64,000 bases of DNA from Shewanella gaetbuli. Its GTDB lineage: Bacteria > Pseudomonadota > Gammaproteobacteria > Enterobacterales > Shewanellaceae. Below the pieces are notes generated by a model. It made no database searches and was not told the DNA's origin. It saw nothing but the letters and a program-made list of their open reading frames with translations. The stretch is taken from positions 434,001 through 498,000 of the forward strand of contig NZ_JAKIKP010000002.1 in the NCBI RefSeq assembly GCF_023284065.1, given 5' to 3'. The translations under genes were made by a program, and so were the position numbers. How positions within the stretch are numbered: the first letter of the stretch is position 1; each line of letters begins with the position of its first letter. Positions 41,479 through 52,499 of the stretch are shown here, piece by piece.

Positions 41479-42510
41479 ATGCGGGTTTATCCTGATCAAT
41501 TAAAAAAACATCTGCAGCCATTGCCGCAAATCTGCCTATTATTTGGTGATGACTTGTGGCTGGTTGAAAATAGTAAGCAACAGTTAATTACAGCGGCTAA
41601 AAAACAAGGCTTTGATGAGCGAGTACAGTTAACCCAAGAAACCAGCTTTAATTGGCAAGACTTAATTCAAGAATGGCAATCAATGAGTTTATTCGCCAGT
41701 CGACGTATTATTGAGCTGACATTGCCTAATGGCAAACCGGGCACTGAAGGCGCTAAAGCGTTTCAAACCATTTTAAGCCAAGCAAACCCAGACATTATAT
41801 TAATTGTTCAAGGGCCAAAAGCGGGGTTAGAACAAACCAATAGCAAATGGTTTAAGTCTCTGGACAGTAAAGGCTTATACATTCCTTGCGCCACCCCAGA
41901 GGGTAAACAATTTGAGCGCTGGTTAGATGGCCGCATCATGCATTATAAACTCACGGTTCATCACGATGCTAAAGCCATGATGTTCAACTTATTTGAAGGT
42001 AATCTATTGGCGGCTGAACAAGCCATGCAAATGCTACAACTGGTTAGCCCTAACAGTAATATTACTCCAGAACAACTCACCCACTACTTTGAAGATCAGT
42101 CACGTTTTAGTGTCTTTCAGCTTACCGATGCTATTTTGCTAAATCATCAAAAACAAGCTCAACATATGCTGGCACAACTGCAAAGTGAAGGCACAGCAAT
42201 GCCAATTCTTATGTGGGCCGTATTTAAAGAAATCACCCTACTGCTAAACCTAAAACTGGCTCAATCTCAAGGCGAGCAATTAAATAAATTGTGGGGACAA
42301 TATCGAATATGGGATAAACGCAAGCCGCTATATCAAGCTGCGTTAAGTCGATTAGAGCTTCACCACCTTGAACATATGCTGGCTTTAGCCTCAAGCTTAG
42401 AGCTAAATTTAAAACAATATGGTGCTGAAGACTGGATAGGCATGAGCCATTTATGCATATTATTTGATCCCAGAGCCCATAATCGTCTCGCGCATATTGA
42501 GCTCAATTAG
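41479..42510 (+). CDS. holA: DNA polymerase III delta subunit
   Basis: The 343-residue clamp-loader subunit opens the beta clamp. The start MRVYPDQLKKHLQP, LLFGDDLWLVE and the ASRRIIELTLPNGKPG stretch match HolA, and the C-terminal helical part has the expected length. Its ATG directly follows the lptE stop, and nadD begins 13 bases after its stop, so the three are likely co-transcribed. Confidence 0.95.
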   Translation: MRVYPDQLKKHLQPLPQICLLFGDDLWLVENSKQQLITAAKKQGFDERVQLTQETSFNWQDLIQEWQSMSLFASRRIIELTLPNGKPGTEGAKAFQTILSQANPDIILIVQGPKAGLEQTNSKWFKSLDSKGLYIPCATPEGKQFERWLDGRIMHYKLTVHHDAKAMMFNLFEGNLLAAEQAMQMLQLVSPNSNITPEQLTHYFEDQSRFSVFQLTDAILLNHQKQAQHMLAQLQSEGTAMPILMWAVFKEITLLLNLKLAQSQGEQLNKLWGQYRIWDKRKPLYQAALSRLELHHLEHMLALASSLELNLKQYGAEDWIGMSHLCILFDPRAHNRLAHIELN

Positions 42511-42523
42511 ACGAGTATCTAGT

Positions 42524-43168
42524 ATGAGAATTGCAATTCTGGGTGGCACCTTTGACCCAATACACTTAGGACATATTAAACCTGCATTAGAGGTTAAGCA
42601 TCAGCTAGAATTAGACCAAGTGTGGTTAATGCCTAATAATATTCCACCACACAAACAGCGCACCAATGTCGACACTCAGCACCGTTTAACCATGGTTGAA
42701 CAAGTTTGCCAGCAATACTCGCAATTACAACTTTGCGACATAGAGCTAACCTGTGATACCCCGTCCTACACGGCCAAAACATTAGCCTTGTTAAGTCAAC
42801 GTTACCCCCAGCATCAGTTTTATTTCATTATGGGGATGGATTCATTTATTCAGTTGCAAAGCTGGTATCAGTACCAAGAAATTTTTACTCAGTGTCATAT
42901 CATTTTATGTCAGCGTCCTGGGTGGACCCTAGCTAATTCAAGCCCAATGCATGCACTGCTTAATCAATATGGCATTAACGCCAAAGAATTTTTAAATACC
43001 TTATCGACCCAACCACAATGCGGACGAGTGATCACTGTTGATATCAATTTACAAGATATCTCCTCAACTGACATTCGCCAACGACTCCTTCAACAACAAG
43101 ATACCTCACACTTATTAGCCCCTTGTACGGCTAAATATATTCAGCAACACCATTTATACCTAGATTAA
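42524..43168 (+). CDS. nadD: Nicotinate-nucleotide adenylyltransferase
   Basis: The 214-residue enzyme makes deamido-NAD from nicotinate mononucleotide and ATP. The nucleotidyltransferase motif is GGTFDPIHLGH, and ISSTDIRQRL is the C-terminal ISSTxIR signature. An ORF start at 42464 lies within holA; the ATG at 42524 gives the canonical MRIAILGGTFDP. In E. coli cobC follows nadD, whereas here cobC is 40 kb away beside metH. Confidence 0.96.
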   Translation: MRIAILGGTFDPIHLGHIKPALEVKHQLELDQVWLMPNNIPPHKQRTNVDTQHRLTMVEQVCQQYSQLQLCDIELTCDTPSYTAKTLALLSQRYPQHQFYFIMGMDSFIQLQSWYQYQEIFTQCHIILCQRPGWTLANSSPMHALLNQYGINAKEFLNTLSTQPQCGRVITVDINLQDISSTDIRQRLLQQQDTSHLLAPCTAKYIQQHHLYLD

Positions 43169-43206
43169 CATTTACTCAGTAAACCTATCACTTTATCAGC
43201 GGTTAA

Positions 43207-43236
43207 TTGCGTCTAGCGGGGTTAATTGAGTATAAT
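43207..43236 (+). promoter_or_regulatory. Candidate sigma-70 promoter of rsfS
   Basis: TTGCGT (43207-43212) and a perfect TATAAT (43231-43236) are 18 bases apart, 34 bases before the rsfS start. It would allow expression of rsfS and downstream genes independently of leuS. Confidence 0.5.
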
Positions 43237-43269
43237 GCTCCGTTAATTTTGACTAATGAGGTAAATCGC

Positions 43270-43599
43270 GTGCAAAGCACCGAGCTAAAAGATTTTGTTG
43301 TCGATAAAATCGATGATTTAAAAGCAAAAAATATTGTTGTATTAGACGTTAAAAACCAATCTACCATTACCGATACCATGGTAATTTGTACTGGTACATC
43401 TAAAACACATGTCCGCGCCATTGGTGAGCATATGGTTTTGGAAGCTAAAAAAGCGGGCATTCAACCATTAGGCGTTGAAGGCCGTGACAACAGTGAATGG
43501 GTATTAGTTGATTTAGGTGAAGTGATTGTTCATGTGATGCAAGAACAAACTCGCGAATACTATCAACTTGAAAAACTTTGGTCTGATCAAAACGCATAA
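43270..43599 (+). CDS. rsfS: Ribosome silencing factor RsfS
   Basis: The 109-residue protein binds L14 on the large subunit and blocks subunit joining in starvation. [18 protein letters not shown] and the [15 protein letters not shown] and [20 protein letters not shown] stretches are typical. The GTG at 43270 with GAGG eight bases upstream is chosen because it gives the family's normal N terminus; a longer in-frame ORF from 43207 would run through the promoter. Its stop overlaps the rlmH ATG (TAATG). Confidence 0.95.
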   Translation: MQSTELKDFVVDKIDDLKAKNIVVLDVKNQSTITDTMVICTGTSKTHVRAIGEHMVLEAKKAGIQPLGVEGRDNSEWVLVDLGEVIVHVMQEQTREYYQLEKLWSDQNA

Positions 43600-44069
43600 T
43601 GAAGTTACAACTGATTGCCGTAGGCACTAAAATGCCCGACTGGGTCACCCGTGGTTTTGAAGAGTATCAGCGACGCTTTCCTCGAGATATGCCGTTAGAG
43701 CTCATTGAGATCCCCGCGGGAAAACGTGGCAAAAATGCAGATATTGTTCGCATCTTGCAAAAAGAAGGCGAATTAATGCTTGCAGCAGTTCCCAAAGGCA
43801 ATCACATTGTGAGCTTAGACCTACCCGGCAAAAACTGGACAACTCCAGACTTAGCAGAACAAATGACAAAATGGCAGCTTGATGGCCGAGATGTTAGCTT
43901 GTTAATTGGTGGGCCAGAAGGACTTGCCCCCGCCTGTAAAGCCGCAGCTAACCAAAGTTGGTGTTTATCCGCACTTACCTTGCCTCATCCTATGGTTCGC
44001 ATATTGGTTGGAGAAAGCTTATACAGAGCTTGGAGCGTGAATAACAACCACCCTTATCACCGTGAATAA
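43599..44069 (+). CDS. rlmH: 23S rRNA pseudouridine-1915 N3-methyltransferase
   Basis: The 156-residue SPOUT methyltransferase has the knot signature [11 protein letters not shown] and the C-terminal [20 protein letters not shown] and HPYHRE. It modifies helix 69 of assembled ribosomes. It overlaps rsfS by one base, as expected for the rsfS-rlmH-mrdA-rodA order. Confidence 0.97.
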   Translation: MKLQLIAVGTKMPDWVTRGFEEYQRRFPRDMPLELIEIPAGKRGKNADIVRILQKEGELMLAAVPKGNHIVSLDLPGKNWTTPDLAEQMTKWQLDGRDVSLLIGGPEGLAPACKAAANQSWCLSALTLPHPMVRILVGESLYRAWSVNNNHPYHRE

Positions 44070-44167
44070 CCTTGGTGAAACCCATTAAACAAGTTTTAAG
44101 GTTGTTGACAATTCAACAGCAAAAAGCAACGCTAACGATTTTAATATAATAAATCTTGGAGACTTAA

Positions 44168-46039
44168 GTGCCGCCAAAGAAGCGCATTACCATGCATGAC
44201 CATGCCGCAGAGGCGTCGTTATTCAAACGTCGTGCATTGTTCACTTTTTTTTGCGTCTTCGTATTATTATCTGTGTTGTTTTCGAATATGTATCAACTAC
44301 AGGTAGTGTCACACAAAGATTACGAAACCCGCTCAAATGACAACCGTATTAGAGTGGTTCCTACCGCACCAAGTCGCGGGTTAATTTTTGACCGTCACGG
44401 CAATTTACTGGCTGAAAACCAACCTTACTATTCATTAGAAATTATCCCTGAACGGGTGACCGATTTAGATGAAACCTTCGATAAGCTCAATAGTATTATC
44501 GAAATAAGCGACGAAGAACGTCAGCAACTTAAAGACACACTTAAGTTTCATCGCCGTTTTAAACCGCTCACAATCAAAAGTAAATTAACTGAACAGCAAG
44601 TCGCCAGCTTTTCGGTTAACCAACATCAATTTCCTGGGATTTATATTGAAGCCGGTTTAAAACGTCATTACCCTTATGAAGACCTTATGACCCACGTATT
44701 AGGTTATGTAGGTAAAATTAATACCCGAGATAAAGCCGCCTTAGAAAAAAGTGACAAGTGGAAAAAATATGCGGCAACCAAAGACATTGGTAAGCAGGGT
44801 ATTGAAAAATATTATGAAGATTTATTGCATGGCGCACCGGGCCATCTAGAAGAAGAAGTGAATAACCGAGGACGAGTTATTCGCACCCTAAAAGTAACCC
44901 CCCCCACGCCAGGACAAGATATTTATCTTACCCTCGATTTAAACTTACAGCTTAAAGCGATGGAGTTATTAGATGGTCGACGAGGCTCAGTGGTTGCCAT
45001 TGACCCACAAGATGGCGGTATTTTAGCCATGGTATCGAGCCCAAGTTATGACCCTAACCAATTTGTGCATGGAATCAGCAGCAAAGCCTATAGTGAGCTG
45101 CTAAATGATAAGTCCAGACCGCTAATTAACCGTGCCACCCAAGGACAGTACTCTCCTGCATCAACCATAAAACCATTAGTGGCATTATTGGGTCTTGAAG
45201 AGCGGATTATTAACGATAAAACCCGTGTATGGGACCCCGGTTTTTGGCAAATACCGGGCGTAGAAAGAAAATGGCGAGACTGGAAAAGATGGGGGCACGG
45301 CTGGGTAGATGTTTACCACGCTATTATTGATTCATGCGATATCTTTTTCTACGACCTAGTATACAAGATTGGCATCGATAAAATGTCATCATTTATGGCT
45401 CAATTTGGTTTTGGCGAACAAACCAATGTCGATATACATGAAGAAGCTGCAGGTATCATGCCCTCTAGAGACTGGAAGCGCCTTAGATATAACCAACCTT
45501 GGTATATTGGTGACACCATTTCAGTTGGCATTGGTCAAGGGTACTGGACCAGCACACCATTACAGTTAGCCAACGCAACTGCAACGCTGGCCAACAAAGG
45601 TCAACGCTTCTCTCCTCATTTACTCAAGTCCACTCGTAATGAAAACGAAACGCTTGAATCGCCCATTGAAGAGCTACCACCTATTGAGCTTAAAAACCCT
45701 AGAAACTGGGATATTATCAATGATGCTATGCGCCAAACCGCTGATAAGTCTCGATTCACTGACGCCACCTACACTGCCGCAATGAAAACCGGTACCGCAC
45801 AGGTTTTCTCTGTTGGGCAAAATGAAAAATACGATGCTGACAATATTCCAGAACATTTAAGGGACAACGCCTTAATTGTGGCCTATGCCCCTTATGAAAA
45901 CCCTCAAATTGTACTGGCTGTGGTCTTAGAAAATGCCGGTTGGGGTGGCGCTAATGCTGGGCCACTCGCCAGAGCATTATTGGATGAATATATGTTAAGG
46001 GACGATGCCGTCGTGCCTAATGAGTCAGCAGATGAATAA
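44168..46039 (+). CDS. mrdA: Penicillin-binding protein 2 (cell elongation transpeptidase)
   Basis: The 623-residue class B PBP has one N-terminal membrane segment (about 25-45), the pedestal domain with [21 protein letters not shown], and the transpeptidase domain. The active-site serine is Ser332 in SPASTIKP (SxxK), with the KTG motif in [10 protein letters not shown]. It crosslinks peptidoglycan in the elongasome together with RodA. The start is a GTG with TTGGAG at good spacing. The rodA start overlaps its stop. Confidence 0.97.
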   Translation: MPPKKRITMHDHAAEASLFKRRALFTFFCVFVLLSVLFSNMYQLQVVSHKDYETRSNDNRIRVVPTAPSRGLIFDRHGNLLAENQPYYSLEIIPERVTDLDETFDKLNSIIEISDEERQQLKDTLKFHRRFKPLTIKSKLTEQQVASFSVNQHQFPGIYIEAGLKRHYPYEDLMTHVLGYVGKINTRDKAALEKSDKWKKYAATKDIGKQGIEKYYEDLLHGAPGHLEEEVNNRGRVIRTLKVTPPTPGQDIYLTLDLNLQLKAMELLDGRRGSVVAIDPQDGGILAMVSSPSYDPNQFVHGISSKAYSELLNDKSRPLINRATQGQYSPASTIKPLVALLGLEERIINDKTRVWDPGFWQIPGVERKWRDWKRWGHGWVDVYHAIIDSCDIFFYDLVYKIGIDKMSSFMAQFGFGEQTNVDIHEEAAGIMPSRDWKRLRYNQPWYIGDTISVGIGQGYWTSTPLQLANATATLANKGQRFSPHLLKSTRNENETLESPIEELPPIELKNPRNWDIINDAMRQTADKSRFTDATYTAAMKTGTAQVFSVGQNEKYDADNIPEHLRDNALIVAYAPYENPQIVLAVVLENAGWGGANAGPLARALLDEYMLRDDAVVPNESADE

Positions 46040-47144
46040 TCACACCCATCATCACAAAAAAAATATATGGCAGCGAATGCACATTGACTTGCCACTGTTG
46101 TGTGGCTTGTTGGCATTAATGGTATTTGGCCTATTTGTTATTTATTCTGCCAGTGGTGAAAGTGCCGCCATGATGGAGCGCCAACTCACCCGAATGGGAC
46201 TATCGTTAGTCATCATGCTAGGCGTGGCGCAAATTAACCCTGAGGTGCTTCGCCGTTGGGCACTGCCTATTTACGTCGCCGGTATTATTTTACTGCTTGG
46301 AGTGCATTTTTTTGGCACCATCAATAAAGGCGCACAACGCTGGTTAAACTTAGGTTTTATGGAGTTTCAGCCGTCAGAATTAATTAAGCTCGCCTTCCCT
46401 ATTACTATGGCATGGTACATCAGTAAATTTCCCTTACCGCCTAAAAAGCGCTATTTAGCTGGTGGCGCCATTATTTTATTAATTCCAACACTACTGATTG
46501 CCAAACAACCTGATTTAGGCACCTCTATTCTGGTGGCGGCCTCTGGGGTGTTTGTGTTGTTCTTATCGGGCATGAGTTGGTTAATTGTTGGCGGAATCAT
46601 TGCCGCAGGGCTGATATTTTTACCGATATTATGGTTCTTTCTAATGCATGATTACCAGCGAACGCGCGTGCTGACCTTATTTGACCCCGAGAAAGATCCT
46701 CTAGGTGCAGGCTACCATATTATTCAATCTAAAATTGCTATCGGTTCAGGTGGTGTGTGGGGTAAAGGTTGGCTACAAGGTACCCAATCACAACTGGAGT
46801 TTTTACCCGAACGACACACAGATTTTATTTTTGCCGTTATTGGTGAAGAGTTTGGTTTAGTGGGATGTTTCTTACTCTTAGCGCTTTATTTATATGTTAT
46901 TGGCCGAGGGTTGGTTATCGCCGCTAGAGCACAAACCAGTTTTGCCCGCTTATTGGCTGGCAGTATTACCTTAACCTTCTTTGTGTATATCTTCGTCAAT
47001 ATCGGTATGGTTTCCGGCATATTACCGGTTGTAGGTGTACCGCTACCCCTGATAAGTTATGGTGGCACATCAATGCTGACACTGATGACAGGATTCGGCA
47101 TATTAATGAGCATTCAAACCCATAGACGGTTTATAGATAGATAG
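46032..47144 (+). CDS. rodA: Peptidoglycan glycosyltransferase RodA
   Basis: A SEDS-family membrane protein of about 370 residues with ten membrane segments. Family stretches are [46 protein letters not shown] and the C-terminal [18 protein letters not shown]. RodA polymerises glycan strands with PBP2. Three in-frame ATGs exist (46005, 46020, 46032); 46032, overlapping the mrdA stop, gives the most usual length. mltB follows after nine bases. Confidence 0.96.
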   Translation: MNNHTHHHKKNIWQRMHIDLPLLCGLLALMVFGLFVIYSASGESAAMMERQLTRMGLSLVIMLGVAQINPEVLRRWALPIYVAGIILLLGVHFFGTINKGAQRWLNLGFMEFQPSELIKLAFPITMAWYISKFPLPPKKRYLAGGAIILLIPTLLIAKQPDLGTSILVAASGVFVLFLSGMSWLIVGGIIAAGLIFLPILWFFLMHDYQRTRVLTLFDPEKDPLGAGYHIIQSKIAIGSGGVWGKGWLQGTQSQLEFLPERHTDFIFAVIGEEFGLVGCFLLLALYLYVIGRGLVIAARAQTSFARLLAGSITLTFFVYIFVNIGMVSGILPVVGVPLPLISYGGTSMLTLMTGFGILMSIQTHRRFIDR

Positions 47145-47153
47145 GACGATTTA

Positions 47154-48152
47154 ATGAAATTTACAACGCGCTTATTAGGTTCTTTTACGCTCTTTTTTTC
47201 CTCAATAATAAGCACTCAAGCCGCCACTGACGTTGATGTGGATGCACTAAAAAAACAGTTTATAGCCGACCAAGTTGCAAAGGGCTTTACCCAGCAAGAA
47301 GTCGACGCTTTTATGCAGCAATCAACCTACAACCAAGCGGTTATTGATGCCATCACTAAACCCTGGGAAGCCAAACCTTGGCACCAATATTATCCGATAT
47401 TTCTAACCGAAAAACGCTTAGAAAAAGGCCTCGCCTTTTGGCAAGAAAATGCCGACACCATCGCTAAAGCCGCTGACAAATTTAATGTCGACCCACAAAT
47501 TATTGTGGCAATTATAGGCATTGAAACCTTTTACGGTGGCTACATGGGCAACTATAAAGTGCAAGATGCACTTTATACACTGGGTTTTTATTATGCCCCA
47601 CGCGCTAAATTCTTCCGCAGTGAATATGGCAACCTAATGTCACTGATTAAAGAAGAACAACTCGACAACGACAACCTTAAAGGCTCTTATGCTGGCGCTA
47701 TGGGGTATGGTCAATTTATTCCATCTAGTTACCGTCATTATTCAGTAGACTTCAGTGGTGATGGCCGCAGAGATTTACTCAATAGCAAAGCTGATGCTAT
47801 CGGCAGTGTCGCCAATTATTTTCATCAACATGGTTGGCAGCGGGGTGAGCCAGTAGCCTTGCGGTTATATAACAAAGGCAATGACACTCCAAAAGCCAAA
47901 GTGTGGACCAGCGAAAGACTGCATTATAAAGTATCAGATATTCTTTCACCTACTTTAGGTCTAGCTAAAAGCCAAGATTTAGATGTGTCTCAGCCCGCCA
48001 TGCTAGTCAAACTTGAGCAGCCTGAAGTTGATGAATATTGGTTAGGCCTAAAAAACTTTTACGTGATTACACGTTATAACCGAAGCCCACTGTATGCCAT
48101 GGCGGTATACCAATTTAGCGAGCAATTAAAAGCCGAATATGATGCAAACTAA
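47154..48152 (+). CDS. mltB: Lytic murein transglycosylase B
   Basis: The 332-residue enzyme cleaves glycan strands with formation of 1,6-anhydro ends. The catalytic glutamate is in AIIGIETFYGG, followed by YAGAMGYGQFIPSSYRHYSVDF. The N terminus is a normal signal peptide ending in STQA with no lipobox cysteine, so unlike E. coli MltB it is predicted to be soluble in the periplasm. It sits between rodA and rlpA in an elongation gene block and overlaps rlpA by 14 bases. Confidence 0.95.
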   Translation: MKFTTRLLGSFTLFFSSIISTQAATDVDVDALKKQFIADQVAKGFTQQEVDAFMQQSTYNQAVIDAITKPWEAKPWHQYYPIFLTEKRLEKGLAFWQENADTIAKAADKFNVDPQIIVAIIGIETFYGGYMGNYKVQDALYTLGFYYAPRAKFFRSEYGNLMSLIKEEQLDNDNLKGSYAGAMGYGQFIPSSYRHYSVDFSGDGRRDLLNSKADAIGSVANYFHQHGWQRGEPVALRLYNKGNDTPKAKVWTSERLHYKVSDILSPTLGLAKSQDLDVSQPAMLVKLEQPEVDEYWLGLKNFYVITRYNRSPLYAMAVYQFSEQLKAEYDAN

Positions 48153-48969
48153 AACGATAATACCCCTCATTTGTTTGGGCTTGACGCTGCTGTTAACGGC
48201 CTGTTCCTCTGCGCCTAAATCAGCTAAAAAAAGCGATAATAACAACAGCCAGTCAGGCCGTTATCAGATGAAAGATGACCGTTACCCTGATAATGCCCCT
48301 GATGTAAGTAAAGTCAAAAATGCGGTACCTAAATACGAGCCTTATTCACGCCAAGGAAACCCGAATAAATATACCGTATTAGGCAAAAGCTATAAGGTAT
48401 TGCCAACAGGTAAAGGTTTTACTGAAGTCGGACATGCATCTTGGTATGGTTCTAAGTTTCACGGTCACCTAACCTCAAACGGTGAAACCTATGACATGTA
48501 TGCCATGTCGGCAGCACATAAAAACCTGCCATTACCCAGTTATGTCAAGGTCACAAACCTCGAAAACAATAAGCAAATTATCGTCAGAGTTAATGACAGA
48601 GGCCCATTCCATCAAGGTCGAGTGATTGATTTATCCTACGCAGGAGCTTATCACTTAGGTATGTTAGCCAAAGGCACGGCAAAAGTAAGATTAGATGTGA
48701 TTCATATTGAGTCGGATGCACAAAAAGCGGTTAATGAAGCCACCGACAATGAACAGCATTATATTCAAGTGGTCGCATCAAAAGATAAGTTAAGAGTGAA
48801 CACATTAGCCAAAGAACTCGAAAGAAAATACGGCGTAAAATCGCGCATTGTCTCTAGAAATGGCTTACACCGCATTCAACTTGGGCCAATAGACAAAATA
48901 TATTTAACCAATAAATTACTCGATAACTTACATATGAACGGCTACCCACAAAGTTTTATTGTGCCCTAG
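48139..48969 (+). CDS. rlpA: Septal ring lytic transglycosylase RlpA (lipoprotein)
   Basis: The 276-residue lipoprotein has a lipobox LLTAC with Cys22, a double-psi beta-barrel domain (about 95-185; GHASWYGSKFHGHLTSNGE, VNDRGPFHQGRVIDLS) and a C-terminal SPOR domain (about 205-275) that binds denuded glycan at the septum. The start lies inside the end of mltB. dacA follows after 128 bases. Confidence 0.95.
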   Translation: MMQTKTIIPLICLGLTLLLTACSSAPKSAKKSDNNNSQSGRYQMKDDRYPDNAPDVSKVKNAVPKYEPYSRQGNPNKYTVLGKSYKVLPTGKGFTEVGHASWYGSKFHGHLTSNGETYDMYAMSAAHKNLPLPSYVKVTNLENNKQIIVRVNDRGPFHQGRVIDLSYAGAYHLGMLAKGTAKVRLDVIHIESDAQKAVNEATDNEQHYIQVVASKDKLRVNTLAKELERKYGVKSRIVSRNGLHRIQLGPIDKIYLTNKLLDNLHMNGYPQSFIVP

Positions 48970-49097
48970 CGCCAGTTTTAAACTTTTTTAGTCCATGAAT
49001 GAACCTTAATGTGATTTCATTGCCTATTAATGGTACGACTAATGTTATAATCGTTTTTATTGTCTTTTTTTGAATTAACCAGAGACTTGCTAATTTC

Positions 49098-50312
49098 ATG
49101 ATGAATCTTGTCAAAGCCCCAATTGCGTCAGCACTGCTACTTTCTTTAGTATCATTTTCCTCAGCGGCAAATACCCCGCAACCCGATCCTCGCCCAGTGC
49201 CAAATCGCGCCCCAATGGTGATGCCAGATGCGCCCAATGTAGCAGCAAAAGCATATGTATTAATGGACTACTATTCAGGTAGAGTCATTGCTGAAGAAAA
49301 TGCTTATGAAAGTTTAAACCCTGCCAGTTTAACAAAAATGCTCACTAGCTATGTTATTGGTCACGAAGTGAAAGTGGGTAATATTTCATTAGATGATGAT
49401 GTATTAATTACTAAAAATGCTTGGTCTAAAAACTTCCCTGACTCGTCAAAAATGTTCATCGAAGTGGGAAAAACCGTTAAAGTTGCAGACTTAAATCGCG
49501 GCATTATTATTCAATCAGGTAACGACGCTTGTGTTGCAATGGCTGAACACATTGCCGGAACCGAAGATGCTTTTGTTGATTTAATGAATTCATGGGCCAA
49601 ACAACTTGGCATGAACGACAGCTATTTTGAAAACTCACATGGCTTAGATTCAGACAACCACAAAACAACCGCTTACGATATGGCCATTCTTGGTGCAGCT
49701 TTAATTCGCGATGTACCAGAAGAATATCGAGTATATTCAGAAAAGTCGTTTACCTTTAACGGCATCAAACAATACAACCGTAATGGTTTATTGTGGGATA
49801 AAAGCTTAAACGTTGATGGCATTAAAACCGGTCACACTTCGGGTGCAGGCTATAACCTTGTAACGTCAGCAACAAATGACGAAGGAATGCGACTCGTTAC
49901 CGTAGTAATGGGCACCAACAGTGAGTCAGCCCGTAAAGCCGAAAGTAAAAAACTGCTTAATTACGGTTTCCGCTTTTTTGAAACCATTACCCCTTACCGC
50001 GCAGGCGACACTTTTGTTAGCCAAAAAATTTGGTACGGTGATGTTGAAAATGTCGATTTAGGCGTTATGACCGATACACCACTAACCATTCCTCGTGGCC
50101 AAGCAAAACAGCTACAAGCTAACTTTGAACTCACTAAGCCACTAACCGCGCCATTAGCAAAAGGTGAAACCGTCGGTCGAGTTTATTTCCAACTAGACGG
50201 CAAAGACATTGCTCAGTTCCCTCTTGTTACCTTAAACACAGTTCAAGAAGGTAGTTGGGTCAGCAAACTAATGGATTACTTTAAACAGCTTTTTGCAAGT
50301 TGGTTTGAGTAA
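49098..50312 (+). CDS. dacA: D-alanyl-D-alanine carboxypeptidase (PBP5/6 type)
   Basis: The 404-residue class C PBP trims pentapeptides. A signal peptide ends around SSAA, and the active serine is Ser77 in NPASLTKML (SxxK). SGN is in IIQSGNDACVAMAEH and KTG in GIKTGHTSGAGYN. The C-terminal domain ends in an amphipathic membrane anchor (SKLMDYFKQLFASWFE). It is followed by a terminator. Confidence 0.96.
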   Translation: MMNLVKAPIASALLLSLVSFSSAANTPQPDPRPVPNRAPMVMPDAPNVAAKAYVLMDYYSGRVIAEENAYESLNPASLTKMLTSYVIGHEVKVGNISLDDDVLITKNAWSKNFPDSSKMFIEVGKTVKVADLNRGIIIQSGNDACVAMAEHIAGTEDAFVDLMNSWAKQLGMNDSYFENSHGLDSDNHKTTAYDMAILGAALIRDVPEEYRVYSEKSFTFNGIKQYNRNGLLWDKSLNVDGIKTGHTSGAGYNLVTSATNDEGMRLVTVVMGTNSESARKAESKKLLNYGFRFFETITPYRAGDTFVSQKIWYGDVENVDLGVMTDTPLTIPRGQAKQLQANFELTKPLTAPLAKGETVGRVYFQLDGKDIAQFPLVTLNTVQEGSWVSKLMDYFKQLFASWFE

Positions 50313-50353
50313 AACCGAATATTTGTCTGATAACTGACTAATTTTCAATATGG

Positions 50354-50385
50354 TAAAGCCGCTGATTATGCGGCTTTATTTTTTT
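50354..50385 (+). terminator. Intrinsic terminator of dacA
   Basis: TAAAGCCGC-TGATTAT-GCGGCTTTA is a perfect stem followed by seven T. Confidence 0.92.
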
Positions 50386-50456
50386 GACAAAAAATAGCCT
50401 TGAATCGGGTATAATTGCCTCCATATCTGTATCAACAATCACAAATGAGTAAATAG

Positions 50457-50723
50457 ATGTTAAACACTACCTTTGACGAAGTCATGGAATTCCCTAATTC
50501 TTGCCCTTTTAAAGTTATTGGCGATGCTGATGACACCCTAGCCGATCGTGTTGTAGCTGTTGCCCAGCAACTTGCTCCTGGTGATTACGTTCCAACGGTA
50601 AAAGCATCAAGCAAAGGTAATTACTACTCAATTACCATCCGCATTACCGTAACCAGTAAAGAGCATATTGAAAAAGCGTACGAAGATCTTGCCGCTATTG
50701 AAGGCGTAAAACGCGTTCTTTAA
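50457..50723 (+). CDS. ybeD: YbeD-like regulatory protein (DUF493)
   Basis: The 88-residue protein starts [22 protein letters not shown] and has the small ferredoxin-like fold expected of DUF493; its location between dacA and lipB is the same as in E. coli. Its function is not firmly known. A three-codon ORF (ATG AGT AAA TAG) ends directly before the ATG and overlaps the only weak ribosome binding site (GAG). Confidence 0.92.
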   Translation: MLNTTFDEVMEFPNSCPFKVIGDADDTLADRVVAVAQQLAPGDYVPTVKASSKGNYYSITIRITVTSKEHIEKAYEDLAAIEGVKRVL

Positions 50724-50821
50724 TCATTAATTTCATCTTCAATTGACATAAACTTGAGTATAATACTCAAGAATTAATAAACACGCGCCTAGAACGTGTA
50801 TAACCATTGGAGTTATTACCC

Positions 50822-51472
50822 TTGTCAGCATCAATATTGCACATTCGCCACCTTGGCATGCAAGACTATGAATCTGTATGGCACGCTATGCAGGAATATA
50901 CCGACAACCGCGATGCCAACAGCCAAGACGAGTTATGGATTGTTGAACATCCACCTGTATTTACTCAAGGCCAAGCGGGTAAAAGTGAACATATTCTTAA
51001 CCCTGGAGACATTCCCGTCATTCAGGTGGATCGTGGTGGACAAGTGACTTATCACGGCCCAGGCCAATTAGTGGCTTACCCGCTAATTGACATCAAACGC
51101 AATAAAATGGGCGTCAGACAGTTAGTGACCAATATTGAGCAAAGCATTGTTGATATGCTGACCCAGTATGATATTGAAGCCTATCCCAAAGCTGACGCTC
51201 CCGGTGTTTATGTGCAAGAACGTAAAGTGGCCTCTTTGGGGTTACGCATTCGTAAAGGATGCTCATTTCATGGCTTAGCATTAAATGTTGATATGGACTT
51301 AGCCCCATTTCAACGCATAAACCCTTGTGGGTATGCTGGCTTAGAAATGGTACAATGCAAAGCATTAGGCGGCCCGCAAACTGTGCTAGAAGCTGGCGAT
51401 AAACTCATTGAAACATTTACCCAAGTTATGGGCTACCAACAACTTGTACATCATCAAGGATTAGCAGAATAA
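50822..51472 (+). CDS. lipB: Octanoyl-[acyl-carrier-protein]:protein octanoyltransferase
   Basis: The enzyme of about 216 residues moves octanoyl groups from ACP to lipoyl domains. [17 protein letters not shown], the lysine region [11 protein letters not shown] and the cysteine in [12 protein letters not shown] match the family. The TTG at 50822 with GGAG nine bases upstream is preferred; the longer in-frame start at 50807 overlaps the ribosome binding site. Its stop overlaps the lipA ATG (TAATG). Confidence 0.95.
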   Translation: MSASILHIRHLGMQDYESVWHAMQEYTDNRDANSQDELWIVEHPPVFTQGQAGKSEHILNPGDIPVIQVDRGGQVTYHGPGQLVAYPLIDIKRNKMGVRQLVTNIEQSIVDMLTQYDIEAYPKADAPGVYVQERKVASLGLRIRKGCSFHGLALNVDMDLAPFQRINPCGYAGLEMVQCKALGGPQTVLEAGDKLIETFTQVMGYQQLVHHQGLAE

Positions 51473-52437
51473 TGAATAGGCCTGAAAGATTACAACCAGG
51501 TGTTAAACTGCGTGATGCGGATAAAGTATCACGTATTCCGGTAAAAATTGTTCCCTCTGAGCGCGAAACCATGCTGCGCAAGCCTGATTGGTTACGGGTA
51601 AAATTACCAGCATCAAACCAACGTATTCTTGATATAAAATCAGCACTACGTAAAAACGGACTGCACTCGGTATGTGAAGAAGCTTCATGCCCTAACTTAG
51701 CAGAATGTTTTAACCACGGCACCGCAACCTTTATGATTTTAGGTGCCATTTGTACTCGACGCTGCCCGTTCTGTGATGTTGCCCATGGTCGCCCACTTAA
51801 GCCAGATGCTGAAGAACCTAAAAAACTGGCACAAACCATTGCTGATATGAAGCTTAAGTACGTTGTTATCACTTCAGTAGACCGTGATGATTTACGTGAC
51901 GGTGGTGCACAACATTTTGCTGATTGTATACGTGAAATCCGCTTATTAAATCCTGAAATTCAAATTGAAATTTTAGTGCCAGATTTTCGTGGACGAATTG
52001 ATGCGGCATTAGATATCTTAGCCACTGAGCCACCCGATGTGTTTAACCACAACCTAGAAACAGCGCCAAAGCATTACCGTAAAGCGCGTCCTGGTGCTAA
52101 TTATCAGTGGTCGTTAGATTTATTGAAAAAATTCAAACAGCGTCACCCTGATGTGCCAACAAAGTCTGGCTTAATGATGGGCTTAGGTGAAACCAACGAA
52201 GAAATAGCCCAAGTGCTACATGACTTACGTGCCCATGACGTAGAAATGCTAACCTTAGGCCAATACTTACAGCCGAGTAAATTCCATTTACCAGTTGAAC
52301 GTTACGTACCACCAGCGGAGTTTGACGAATTAAAAGCCTTAGCTGAAGAAATTGGTTTTACTCACGCAGCATGTGGTCCATTGGTGCGCTCAAGCTACCA
52401 TGCCGATTTGCAAGCCCAAGGTAAAGAAGTGAAATAA
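51472..52437 (+). CDS. lipA: Lipoyl synthase
   Basis: The 321-residue radical SAM enzyme inserts two sulfurs into octanoyl chains. The auxiliary cluster cysteines are in [12 protein letters not shown] and the radical SAM cluster in CTRRCPFC; the terminal [10 protein letters not shown] carries the conserved serine. It completes protein lipoylation with LipB and is followed by a strong terminator. Confidence 0.98.
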   Translation: MNRPERLQPGVKLRDADKVSRIPVKIVPSERETMLRKPDWLRVKLPASNQRILDIKSALRKNGLHSVCEEASCPNLAECFNHGTATFMILGAICTRRCPFCDVAHGRPLKPDAEEPKKLAQTIADMKLKYVVITSVDRDDLRDGGAQHFADCIREIRLLNPEIQIEILVPDFRGRIDAALDILATEPPDVFNHNLETAPKHYRKARPGANYQWSLDLLKKFKQRHPDVPTKSGLMMGLGETNEEIAQVLHDLRAHDVEMLTLGQYLQPSKFHLPVERYVPPAEFDELKALAEEIGFTHAACGPLVRSSYHADLQAQGKEVK

Positions 52438-52464
52438 CCGCTGAATTGACGGCTCACTAACATC

Positions 52465-52499
52465 AAAAACGGCGCTCATTTAGCGCCGTTTTTATTTTT
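52465..52499 (+). terminator. Intrinsic terminator of lipA
   Basis: AAAAACGGCGCT-CATTT-AGCGCCGTTTTT is a perfect stem with a T-rich tail. Confidence 0.93.

Noticed and set aside
42464..42523. N-terminal extension of NadD
   Set aside because: It lies inside holA in another frame; the conserved protein begins at 42524.
50384..50415. TTGACA and TATAAT upstream of ybeD
   Set aside because: Both boxes are perfect but 20 bases apart, outside the usual 16-18, and the TTGACA overlaps the tail of the dacA terminator.
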